From Rhizobium sp. 11515TR (lineage in GTDB: Bacteria > Pseudomonadota > Alphaproteobacteria > Rhizobiales > Rhizobiaceae), in the NCBI RefSeq assembly GCF_002277895.1, contig NZ_CP023000.1:1054001-1118000 (forward strand): a stretch of 64,000 nt of DNA. Reading direction: 5' to 3'. Below the pieces are notes generated by a model that saw only the letters and a program-made list of their open reading frames with translations, ran no database searches and was not told the DNA's origin. Made by a program: the position numbers and the translations under genes. Shown piece after piece: positions 18,959 to 26,918 of the stretch. How positions within the stretch are numbered: the stretch's first letter is position 1; every line of letters begins with the position of its first letter.

Positions 18959-20170
18959 ATGGACGCCAAGATTTCGACGGCCCAAAAGGCTCAAACATCC
19001 ACTCACGCCCGATGGGCGCTTCTCGCGCTTGCGATCGGCGCCTTCGGCATCGGCACGACCGAGTTTTCGCCGATGGGCCTTCTTCCGGTCATCGCCAAGG
19101 GGGTGGACGTTTCGATCCCGACGGCAGGCCTCCTCATCAGTGCCTATGCGATCGGCGTCATGGTCGGTGCCCCCTTCATGACGCTCGCCTTCAGCCGCTT
19201 CGGCAAGCGCACGGCGCTGATGCTGCTGATGAGCATCTTTACGATCGGCAATCTCATGTCGGCGATGGCGCCGGGCTACTTCACGCTGCTGCTTGCCCGG
19301 CTCGTCACCAGCCTTAACCATGGCGCCTTCTTTGGTCTGGGTGCCGTCGTGGCGGCAAGCGTCGTGCCGAAGGAAAAGCAGGCAAGCGCCGTTGCCGCTA
19401 TGTTCATGGGGCTGACGATCGCCAATATCGGCGGCGTGCCGGCCGCAACCTGGGTTGGTCAGCAGATCGGCTGGCGCATGGCTTTCGCAGGAACGGCGCT
19501 GATCGGTATTGCCGCCATCGCAGCGCTTTGGGTCGCTCTTCCGAAAGGCGAGCGCGGTGCGATGCCTGATGTCAGGCGGGAATTGGCCGTGCTCACCCAT
19601 CCCACCGTGCTCATTGCCATGGCAACCACCGTCATGGGTGCAGGCGCCATGTTTTCGCTATATACCTATGTCGCTCCGGCTCTCACCGAACTCACCGGCG
19701 CATCCAATAGCTTCGTGACCCTTGGACTGGTCCTGATCGGCATTGGCTTCACGATCGGCAACTGGATTGGCGGTCGACTGGCCGACTGGTCGCTCGACGG
19801 CGCGACCAAGATCTTCCTGGCCTTGCTCGCCGCCATCATGTTCGTGCTGCCATTGGCGATGATCACCCATGCAGGAGCCGCCATCGGCCTGCTTCTCTGG
19901 GGCGGAGCAGCATTTGCCATCGTTCCGCCCGTGCAGATGCGCGTCATGGAAGCAGCGGCAGAAGCGCCGGGCCTTGCCTCCTCCATCAATGTCGGAGCCT
20001 TCAATCTCGGCAATGCCCTTGGGGCCGCAACGGGTGCCGCCGTCATCAGCCTTGGTTTCGGCTATGCAGCAGTCTCGATCGCCGGAGGCCTGCTGGCCGT
20101 CGCCGGCCTGGCGCTGGTGTTGATCGGCACGCGCAAGCCGTCGTCGCTGCCGGCAAATTGTGGCGCGTGA
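18959..20170 (+). CDS. MFS transporter, DHA1/AraJ-YdhP type
   Basis: Sugar-efflux or drug-efflux type permease with 12 predicted helices in 403 residues. It has FGIGTTEFSPMGLLPVIAKG at the first helix (the G-x-x-E-F/M pattern of AraJ/YdhP proteins) and FSRFGKRTAL at loop 2-3 (motif A). The start at 18959 has AAGGAG 7 bases upstream, which lies across the stop region of the reductase gene, so translation may be coupled. A terminator-like hairpin follows at 20231. Substrate unknown. Confidence 0.9.
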   Translation: MDAKISTAQKAQTSTHARWALLALAIGAFGIGTTEFSPMGLLPVIAKGVDVSIPTAGLLISAYAIGVMVGAPFMTLAFSRFGKRTALMLLMSIFTIGNLMSAMAPGYFTLLLARLVTSLNHGAFFGLGAVVAASVVPKEKQASAVAAMFMGLTIANIGGVPAATWVGQQIGWRMAFAGTALIGIAAIAALWVALPKGERGAMPDVRRELAVLTHPTVLIAMATTVMGAGAMFSLYTYVAPALTELTGASNSFVTLGLVLIGIGFTIGNWIGGRLADWSLDGATKIFLALLAAIMFVLPLAMITHAGAAIGLLLWGGAAFAIVPPVQMRVMEAAAEAPGLASSINVGAFNLGNALGAATGAAVISLGFGYAAVSIAGGLLAVAGLALVLIGTRKPSSLPANCGA

Positions 20171-20230
20171 TCAATCCGCTGGCCACCGTATCAGGCGTCA
20201 AAATTTCTCGATGCCCTGCCCGCTAAAATC

Positions 20231-20263
20231 AAGCCGTCTACGGTCTTTTGCCGCAGACGGCTT
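20231..20263. terminator. Hairpin between convergent MFS and hypothetical genes
   Basis: A perfect 9-bp stem AAGCCGTCT (20231-20239) with AGACGGCTT (20255-20263); the 15-nt loop contains a small inner CGG/CCG pairing. It lies between convergent genes and could serve both. Confidence 0.6.
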
Positions 20264-20286
20264 CAACTCAGTTTAAGCAGCCTTGC

Positions 20287-21201
20287 TCAGGGTAGTTTAA
20301 TTTCGAGCGTAATCATATAGTTGCTATAGTTCGGAGGAGCCGGCGGCGGGTTAGGGTTGGTGGCTGAAAAGATCGAATAGTCGGTTATGCGCGGAGGCGT
20401 AGATGGCGGCTTCACGTCCGGCCTCCAGGAGGCCTTGATCGTTATCTTGTCCGTAGCGCGATAAGAAAGATTGAGCTCGCGGTTCCTGCTTGTGCCATCC
20501 CGGGAATGCTTGCCCTCCAAGGACCATTTGTCCCATGATGCTTTCAGGCTCTCCGCTGTCTGGGTGCCTTTGCGTTCATAGCTGCCACTCAGGGACGAAT
20601 TGTTACCCTTGGTCGACAGCTCGTAGAGTTGATCCTGAACCTTACCGTTGAAATCAGTCGTGATCGTGGCGCTGCCTTCGGTCTTACCATCCGACGACCG
20701 TGCCTTGACGTCGAAGATGATCGTCTTGTTGCCGACATAGACACCGACGTTCGGATTGAGCCCATTCGTCTTGAAGCCGATGTCGCTCTTCGCCTTTGAA
20801 TCGAGAACGATGGGACGCTCGGGCGACTGGAAATATTTTCCAAGCAAATCCTGCTGCGGTTTGGTCGGCGCAACTGGCTTGCCCATGGGATCGAAGGCAC
20901 CCATGACCGTGCAGCGCTGTCCGCTCACCCAGCTGTTGACGGCAAAGATCAGATGTCCGTCATCACCAATTGCGGCTACGCCCTGATGCAGGCTGTTCCT
21001 CAGGTTATAGCGACCGCAGCAGGATAGGGCGTTGTCGCTTGCCGCTTCGAAGGACCGGCCGGAAAAAACGACGCCGGACGGCAGTCCCGATTCTGCACCG
21101 CTGCCTAGAATCGGGCAACTAGAGAGCGGTATCAGCCTGTAGCTGTTCAAATCCGTTTGCGGCGTCTGGCCCGTCGGCCTCGTGAGCGGTGCTAATCCCA
21201 T
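20287..21201 (-). CDS. Hypothetical protein, probably beta-rich
   Basis: A 304-residue protein that I do not recognise. The N-terminal third contains Cys pairs (ALSCCGRYNLRN) and the rest is rich in Gly, Ser, Thr, Lys and alternating hydrophobics (GVYVGNKTIIFDVKAR, SATITTDFNGKVQDQLYELS, TDKITIKASW), suggesting antiparallel sheet. The C-terminus has a Pro-rich linker (NPNPPPAPPNYSN). No obvious signal peptide is seen at this start, so the true start may differ or the protein may be cytoplasmic. It is alone between a convergent MFS gene and a divergent one. Confidence 0.6.
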   Translation of the reverse strand: MGLAPLTRPTGQTPQTDLNSYRLIPLSSCPILGSGAESGLPSGVVFSGRSFEAASDNALSCCGRYNLRNSLHQGVAAIGDDGHLIFAVNSWVSGQRCTVMGAFDPMGKPVAPTKPQQDLLGKYFQSPERPIVLDSKAKSDIGFKTNGLNPNVGVYVGNKTIIFDVKARSSDGKTEGSATITTDFNGKVQDQLYELSTKGNNSSLSGSYERKGTQTAESLKASWDKWSLEGKHSRDGTSRNRELNLSYRATDKITIKASWRPDVKPPSTPPRITDYSIFSATNPNPPPAPPNYSNYMITLEIKLP

Positions 21202-21466
21202 ATCTGATCTGCCGTTTCCTGATCCGTTGACGAAGGATGAAAAATGGAGCGCGATGCGATTTATGCGTGTCCTGCCCGGCTGAGTTAGGTCGGCAAATTA
21301 ATTTTTCCAGTCGCATGTTCTGTTTCTGATCGGCTTGGCCGCACTTGCCGAATTTGCCCACACTCCTAATTTGTCTGATGAATTAAGAGCCTTCGCATTG
21401 CCAGCGCAGGTTGCTTTCGGATAGACCCTTTCCATCTCACGTGTTCAGATTCTCCGGAGCATCGAA

Positions 21467-22618
21467 ATGCGTCTTGAACCGCAGCAGCGAATTTATGTCT
21501 GCTTCTTCCTCTTTGCAGTTTCGATGGGCGCGATGCTGTCGCGCCTTCCCGATTTGCAGGATGCCTTGCAGATCGACAAATCCGAGCTCGGCCTGACATT
21601 GATCGGCGCGGCCATCGGTGCGCTGATATCGCTCACCTTCGCCTCCCCTATCGTTGCGCGCCTCGGCGCGCGCAAGACGGCATTCATCACCGTGCTCGGG
21701 ACCTCCGCATCCCTTGCGCTCGTGCCCTGGATGGGCGTTGCTCCCCTGGTCTTTGCCGTTCTGCTTTGCGAGGGCCTGCTGGCCGGTGCGCTGGAAATCA
21801 ACCTTAACGTCGAAATCGATCGCATCGAGGCGCAGCTCGGCCGGGGGGTGATGAACCGCGCCCATGGTTTCTGGAGCCTCGGCTTTTTCGTCACTGCGCT
21901 CGTATCGTCAGCGATACGCCAGGCCGGCATTTCAATGCAGCTGCACCTCGCCCTGACCTTCACCTTCGTCCTGATCGTGGGGTCGTTGACGATCGCCGGC
22001 ATGCGCAATGCGCCGGCCCGCCCGATGCAGGATCACCCGGAAGCCGGGCATATCGCGCTGCCGACAGTCGGTCTACTGCCTCTCTGTGTGATTGGCATCG
22101 CGGCATTCCTCGTCGAAGGCGCGGGCATCGACTGGTCGGCGATCTACATGCGCGATGTCTTTCACGTCGAGCCCTTCATCGGCGGTCTCGGACTGACGCT
22201 CTTTACCTTCTTCATGGCGCTGGCCAGGCTCTTTGCCGACCGGTTCGTCGATCGCTTCGGCTCCCGCTCCGTTGCACTCTCGCTGCTGCTTCTTTCAACC
22301 GCCGGTCTCTGCGCCGTCTGGCTGGCACCACACCCCAATGTGGCGCTGCTGGGCTTTGCCTTCATGGGCGCCGGCTGCAGCGCGGTCTATCCGCTTGCCG
22401 TTTCGGCAGCCGCCCAGCGCACCGATCGTCCCGCCCATGTCAATGTTGCAGCGCTTGGACAAATGTCCTTCGTCGTCTTCTTCCTGGCTCCGCCGCTGCT
22501 TGGATTCGTTGCCGAACATGCGGGAATTCGCACAGCCTACCTTGTCTGCATCCCGGTCATTCTCGCCGCCTTGATGGGTATCGGGTCGCTTTCGGCCCGC
22601 CGCAGCGCCTTCGCGTAA
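21467..22618 (+). CDS. MFS transporter, YbjJ-like
   Basis: A 383-residue membrane protein with 12 predicted helices; the start has GGAG 9 bases upstream. It begins RIYVCFFLFAVSMGAMLSRL and has SPIVARLGARKTAFITVLG at the loop 2-3 position and HGFWSLGFFVTALV in the middle, which resemble the YbjJ group of MFS proteins. A conserved acidic stretch EGAGIDWSAIYMRD is typical of this group. It is monocistronic with a terminator-like hairpin at 22680. Substrate unknown. Confidence 0.88.
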   Translation: MRLEPQQRIYVCFFLFAVSMGAMLSRLPDLQDALQIDKSELGLTLIGAAIGALISLTFASPIVARLGARKTAFITVLGTSASLALVPWMGVAPLVFAVLLCEGLLAGALEINLNVEIDRIEAQLGRGVMNRAHGFWSLGFFVTALVSSAIRQAGISMQLHLALTFTFVLIVGSLTIAGMRNAPARPMQDHPEAGHIALPTVGLLPLCVIGIAAFLVEGAGIDWSAIYMRDVFHVEPFIGGLGLTLFTFFMALARLFADRFVDRFGSRSVALSLLLLSTAGLCAVWLAPHPNVALLGFAFMGAGCSAVYPLAVSAAAQRTDRPAHVNVAALGQMSFVVFFLAPPLLGFVAEHAGIRTAYLVCIPVILAALMGIGSLSARRSAFA

Positions 22619-22679
22619 GGACTCTGCGATCCGGCAAAAGTCTCCTGCATTAAATTCGCCGGGATCCCTTATTCGTTGT

Positions 22680-22707
22680 GAGGGGGAATGCTGTACGCTT
22701 CCCCCTC
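22680..22707. terminator. Hairpin between convergent MFS and epoxide hydrolase genes
   Basis: A perfect 9-bp stem GAGGGGGAA (22680-22688) with TTCCCCCTC (22699-22707) and a 10-nt loop, 62 bp after the MFS stop. Confidence 0.65.
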
Positions 22708-22774
22708 TTCCGCAGTCGAGCGTGGGGCATCGCTCGCCTGCAGTGCTTTCACCGAGTCAGAAGCCTCGGCTCGC

Positions 22775-24061
22775 TTAACGCAGCGAGCGGAATGCCGCCC
22801 TGACTTCGTTGGTGAAAATCGCCGGCTGCTCCCAGGCAGCAAAATGCCCGCCGTTCTCGGTTTTGTTGAAGTAGATCAGATTGCCGAAGGCACGCTCCGT
22901 CCACGACTTGGGTGCCTGATAGATTTCTCCCGGAAAGACACTAACCGCGACCGGCACGGAAGGGATCCTTTCGAGAGCGTTGAAATTGTTGGTGTGGTCT
23001 TCCCAATAGATCTGGGCTGCCGAGGTACCGGTCTCCGTGAACCAATAGAGAGAAATGTCATCCAACATCTCGTCCCGAGTGAGAACCTTTTCCGGCTGCT
23101 TGTTGCTATACGTCCACTCGGCAAACTTGTCGTACATCCACGCGGCCATTCCGATCGGTGAATCGACGAGCGAGTAACCGATCGTCTGCGGACGCGTAAC
23201 CATCATTTGCGCGTAGGCAGCGCTGTCTCGGTAGAAAATCGCGAGCTTGTCGAAGCAAGCCCGTTCGTCCGCAGTGAGACCTGCGGGCGCCGGGGCACCT
23301 GCAGCCAAAATCGGCACGATTTCTTTTGGAACGATCGCAGGCATGTTGAGATGAATGCCCAGCAATCCCGGCACCTTTTGATGCGCCATGCGCTCGGAGA
23401 TGACCGAGCCGCAATCACCACCTTGCGAGACGAACTTCTCATATCCGAGCCGATTCATCAGCGTGCCCCAAGCACGGCCGATGTGATCGGAGCCCCATCC
23501 ACGGACGCTGGGTTTGCCGGAGAAGCCGAAACCGGGGATCGATGGCACCACGAGATGAAAGGCGTCTTCGGCCTTGCCGCCATGAGCGGTGGGATTCGTC
23601 AAGGGATCGATGACCTTGAGCATCTCCAGGATCGAACCCGGCCAGCCGTGGGTCATGATCAGCGGCATTGCGTTTTCATGCGGGGAGCGCACGTGAATGA
23701 AGTGAATATCCAGCCCATCGATTTCGGTCATGAACATCGGCAGAGAATTGAGCTTCTGTTCTACCTTTCGCCAATCATAGCCGTCGGCCCAATATCCAAC
23801 GAGATCGCGCAGGCGTTCGAGTTGCACGCCCTGGGAGTCATCAGCGACATTTTCCTTGAGCGGCCAGCGTGCCGTCGCAAGCCTGTGCTTCAACTCGGCA
23901 ATCGCGCTGTCGGGAATATGGACCTTGAACGGCTTCACACCGTCGGGCAAGGTGTCCGATGCGGCAAAGGACATGGCAGGCTTCAAGAGCGAGGCCGCTC
24001 CAGCGACAGCGGCCGCAGTCACAAAGGCGCGTCTATTCATTGAGAAGGATAAGGGCGACAT
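22775..24061 (-). CDS. Epoxide hydrolase-family alpha/beta hydrolase, Tat-exported
   Basis: It has 428 residues: a twin-arginine signal (NRRAFVTAAAVAGAASLLKP, cut near SFA-AS), an epoxide hydrolase N-terminal domain (about 45-155, FKVHIPDSAIAELKHRLA) and an alpha/beta hydrolase fold. The oxyanion motif is HGWPGS, the nucleophile Asp sits in SQGGDCGSVI and the catalytic His in ENGGHFAAWEQP. Lid tyrosines typical of microsomal-type epoxide hydrolases are plausible. The start at 24061 is preferred for its GGAG about 8 bases upstream. Export of this family by Tat is less usual than a cytoplasmic location. No partner gene; substrate unknown. Confidence 0.9.
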   Translation of the reverse strand: MSPLSFSMNRRAFVTAAAVAGAASLLKPAMSFAASDTLPDGVKPFKVHIPDSAIAELKHRLATARWPLKENVADDSQGVQLERLRDLVGYWADGYDWRKVEQKLNSLPMFMTEIDGLDIHFIHVRSPHENAMPLIMTHGWPGSILEMLKVIDPLTNPTAHGGKAEDAFHLVVPSIPGFGFSGKPSVRGWGSDHIGRAWGTLMNRLGYEKFVSQGGDCGSVISERMAHQKVPGLLGIHLNMPAIVPKEIVPILAAGAPAPAGLTADERACFDKLAIFYRDSAAYAQMMVTRPQTIGYSLVDSPIGMAAWMYDKFAEWTYSNKQPEKVLTRDEMLDDISLYWFTETGTSAAQIYWEDHTNNFNALERIPSVPVAVSVFPGEIYQAPKSWTERAFGNLIYFNKTENGGHFAAWEQPAIFTNEVRAAFRSLR

Positions 24062-24496
24062 CAGAATCTCCAAATGTTTGGGAGGTTTGTTGAATGCCGC
24101 GAAGTTTTGCTTTCGGCGTGTATCCCGGTTGTGTCCTCAACCCAGCCAAATTGTATCCTTCCGTGTCCGGATCGACCGAGGCTACAATGGAATACAGAAC
24201 TCTGCGCCTTGACTTTGCCAGCGGCAAAATGCACGCCAGAATTCCGGAACTGTCCAGTTAGCTGGAGAAGAAGAATTTTGGGACCTCTCCTGAGGCAGCA
24301 CATAGAGATTGCGCGGGCTTGTGAAAGTCGTCTTCCATGATGATGGAAGCAGCTCGATGCCCTTGCTCGGAGCAACGCTCGCCCATCGGTGAAATAGGGG
24401 TGGCTATCCCGATGGGAGGAGAAATCGTGGATAGCCGGCCGGCCGCGATATGATGAGACAAGGCCGGCAAATTTCACTTAATCGCGTTGCAGCGCC
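24062..24496. other. 435-bp spacer without a supported gene
   Basis: It lies between two minus-strand genes. It has a short CTTCCAT-GATG-ATGGAAG hairpin near 24331-24348. Open frames here have no ribosome-binding site and look like chance. Confidence 0.4.
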
Positions 24497-25006
24497 TTAC
24501 GGCGCATAGCGCGTAAAGACGTAGTCGTGATCCCTGACGTTGCCGACATGGCAGCTGAGACAGGTTTCATGTTGAGCAATATCAACCGGCTTGCCATCGA
24601 CGAACCGCCCGAAACCCCAGCCGTGGCTATCGGTATATTTCTTGGAATCCTTCACCATGACCTGCACCGTCGTCGGCGCTCCCGGCACCGTTGCCGGTGC
24701 GAACTCCGTCGATTGCTTGCGCTTATAGGCCAGCTTGACGAGGATGGACCCATCCGGAAAAGGCAGCGTGCCTTTTTTGTAAGCGTCAACGGCGATATCG
24801 TTGCCGAGCACGGCGCGAAGTTCGTCGAGCGGCGGAGCCTCCTGCGCAGGCGCAATGAATTTCCAGTCCCTGTAGCCTTCCGGGATGGTCACGCCGTAGA
24901 TCGGCGAGGCATTTTCTGGCGGCGTGGCGGAGCCTGCCGATTGGGAAGCGGCGATGCCGACGGCAAGGGTTGAGACGGCAAATGCGCCGAGGAATGCTAG
25001 CTTCAT
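24497..25006 (-). CDS. Cytochrome P460 family protein, periplasmic
   Basis: A 169-residue exported protein with signal peptide MKLAFLGAFAVSTLAVGIAA. The C-terminus has one c-type heme motif CLSCH preceded by AQHETC, and the body matches the cytochrome P460 fold (IPEGYRDWKFIAPAQE near residue 42, FPDGSILVKLAYKRK near 85, VMVKDSKKY and GWGFGRFVDGKP). In P460 proteins a lysine crosslinks to the heme and hydroxylamine is oxidised; whether that lysine is present cannot be settled by eye. The ATG has GGGAG upstream. The gene stands alone, so no pathway is indicated. Confidence 0.85.
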   Translation of the reverse strand: MKLAFLGAFAVSTLAVGIAASQSAGSATPPENASPIYGVTIPEGYRDWKFIAPAQEAPPLDELRAVLGNDIAVDAYKKGTLPFPDGSILVKLAYKRKQSTEFAPATVPGAPTTVQVMVKDSKKYTDSHGWGFGRFVDGKPVDIAQHETCLSCHVGNVRDHDYVFTRYAP

Positions 25007-25223
25007 TTTGAACTCCCGTCTGACGGATAATCCGGAAAAGATCGCCCCGAATTGTATCCGCGAGATTTCAGGAAGCGGCTCGATTGTATCGCAATGTAGC
25101 CGGACGAGACCTATTCGTGTGAGCTGCTCATCGGAAATCGGGTGGCCGCCGCTGCCGTTCGGACGCTAGGCTTCAGGTTATTGCGGCATCCAGGGACCTC
25201 GAAAGCCCGCCTAGACCGAGGAC

Positions 25224-25978
25224 ATGAACATGAACACATCGATCTCCACTTTTGCTCCAAGTTCCTTGGAAAGCCCCTTTGCGGCCCGGGTCGACGCCTA
25301 TGATTGGCCGTCGCTGGCGGGAGAACTTGACGGCTTCGGCTGCGCTGTCCTTCCGAAGCTTCTCGCGCCCGATGAATGCGATGCAATCTCCGGCCTTTAT
25401 CCCGAGGAACGTCATTTCCGCAGCCACATCATCATGGCGCGCCACGGTTTCGGAAGAGGCGAATACCGCTATTTCAACTATCCGCTGCCGGGGCTTCTCG
25501 GTGAATTGCGCACCGCGCTCTATCCTCATCTCGCCGATATCGCAAACCGGTGGAACGAACGCATGGGCGTCGCAGAACGCTATCCCGGTGAGCATGCGCC
25601 TTCCTGAGACAATGCCATGAGGCCGGTCAGAGGCGCCCGACGCCGTTGCTGCTGCAATATGTGCCGGGAGACTTCAATTGCCTGCATCAGGACCTCTATG
25701 GCGAACTTGCCTTTCCGATTCAGGTGGCCATTCTGCTTTCCGAGCCGGGACGGGATTTCACTGGCGGCGAGTTTGTGCTGACCGAGCAGCGGCCGCGCAT
25801 GCAAAGTCGCGTGGAAGTCGTGCCGCTTCGACAGGGCGACGCCGTCGCCTTTGCGGTCCATAACCGGCCTATACGGGGATCGAAAGGGAACTATCGTGTC
25901 AATCTCAGGCACGGGGTAAGCCGGGTCCGCTCAGGCATGCGCCACACTGTCGGCATCATCTTTCACGACGCCCGCTAA
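25224..25978 (+). pseudogene. 2OG-Fe(II) oxygenase, frameshifted
   Basis: Two adjoining frames together encode one oxygenase. The first frame (25224-25607) runs from MNMNTSISTFAPSSLESPF to RYPGEHAPS and stops. The second, read from about 25598, continues AFLRQCHEAGQRRPTP then LLLQYVPGDFNCLHQDLYGE to the end at 25978. A single missing base near 25596-25600 (GCGCC where GCGGCC would restore A-A-F-L) explains it. The second part has the Fe ligands H-x-D (HQDLYGE) and a distal His with a following Arg/His cluster (NYRVNLRHGVSRV). Restored length is about 251 residues, like the Oxygenase-NA family. Without correction the product lacks the iron site. A second ATG at 25230 has better spacing to GAGG. 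It may be a true pseudogene or a sequencing error. Confidence 0.85.
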
Positions 25979-25986
25979 GAGCGTCG

Positions 25987-26748
25987 CTAACCGACGAAGC
26001 CGGCGTAATTTTCTCCGGTAATTCTGTGCATGATGGCCGAGTATGCCTCGTGATTCTGATCGCCCGCCTGGACGCGCCCGAGCGACGGCTGCGCGAAAGC
26101 CGACATAGGCAGGAGGGCGAGCGGCGTCGAGACGGGTGTGAGGTGCGACCCCTGCCCGGCGCGTAATGTCGTCAGCAGACCGAACATTTCGCCGGTGATA
26201 CTGGGCCGTGACAATATCGCCATGCGATATTGCCCGGACGAATTCGTCACCAGATAGATATGTCCCGACAGGTGCGGCACCGACACCGAGCCCTGCTGTG
26301 AAAACGAGGCGTCGCTGCGCTCGCGTTCCCGGAAACTCAGACAGGTCCGTTCTCCATCCCAGGCGATTTCGGTACAATAGGCGAAGATCGCCTTCGCATC
26401 TCCGAAGGACGGCCGAAGCGTCAGGTAGGTGCCTTCCAGCCAGGAAACCGAGGCGCGGGAATAGGCCCCAAGCTCTTCAGGAGCATGACCGGGCCTGTCG
26501 TTGACGGCAGGTGCTTGCGTTCCAGCAGGTTCCCGCAGGACAACGCCCATGGCCTGCTCAAGCCGAATGAGGGTCGCGAGCGTGAAGGGCCGGTGACCCG
26601 AAAGAGCCTTTTCCAAGGTCGAGAGGCTGATGCGCGCATCATTGGCAAGACGCTGCCTGGAAATGCGCCGTCTGGCGATCTCCTCGCGAACTCGCGCCGC
26701 CACGGCGCTGTTCTGGCTTTCGGACAAATAGGGGTCGCCTTGGACCAT
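25987..26748 (-). CDS. HTH (XRE-like) transcriptional regulator
   Basis: About 253 residues from the ATG at 26748. The N-terminal helix-turn-helix is in residues 15-70 (VREEIARRRISRQRLANDAR, ISLSTLEKALSGHRPFT). The C-terminal two thirds form an unrecognised ligand-binding-like domain (WLEGTYLTLRPSFGDAKAIF, CTEIAWDGERTCLSFRER). The start is uncertain: AAGGA touches the ATG at 26748, and an upstream in-frame ATG at 26793 lacks a site. It is divergent from the VIT/VWA-sortase operon, with 170 bp between starts, and converges on the broken oxygenase gene with 8 bp between. It may regulate the sortase operon, by position only. Confidence 0.75.
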   Translation of the reverse strand: MVQGDPYLSESQNSAVAARVREEIARRRISRQRLANDARISLSTLEKALSGHRPFTLATLIRLEQAMGVVLREPAGTQAPAVNDRPGHAPEELGAYSRASVSWLEGTYLTLRPSFGDAKAIFAYCTEIAWDGERTCLSFRERERSDASFSQQGSVSVPHLSGHIYLVTNSSGQYRMAILSRPSITGEMFGLLTTLRAGQGSHLTPVSTPLALLPMSAFAQPSLGRVQAGDQNHEAYSAIMHRITGENYAGFVG

Positions 26749-26918
26749 TCCTTGGTTTCCTGTTTGCGTAATTTTCTTCACAATTCCACACATGGCCGTA
26801 ACCGGCAAGACCGTTTGCGGCAAGATGCGGACGAAACAGGGCAAAGCTTACGCTGGCGAGAAAATAGCCTTTGTTCACAATGGCTTCAGTCATTCCACCA
26901 GCGAATAAGGAGCCTGTC

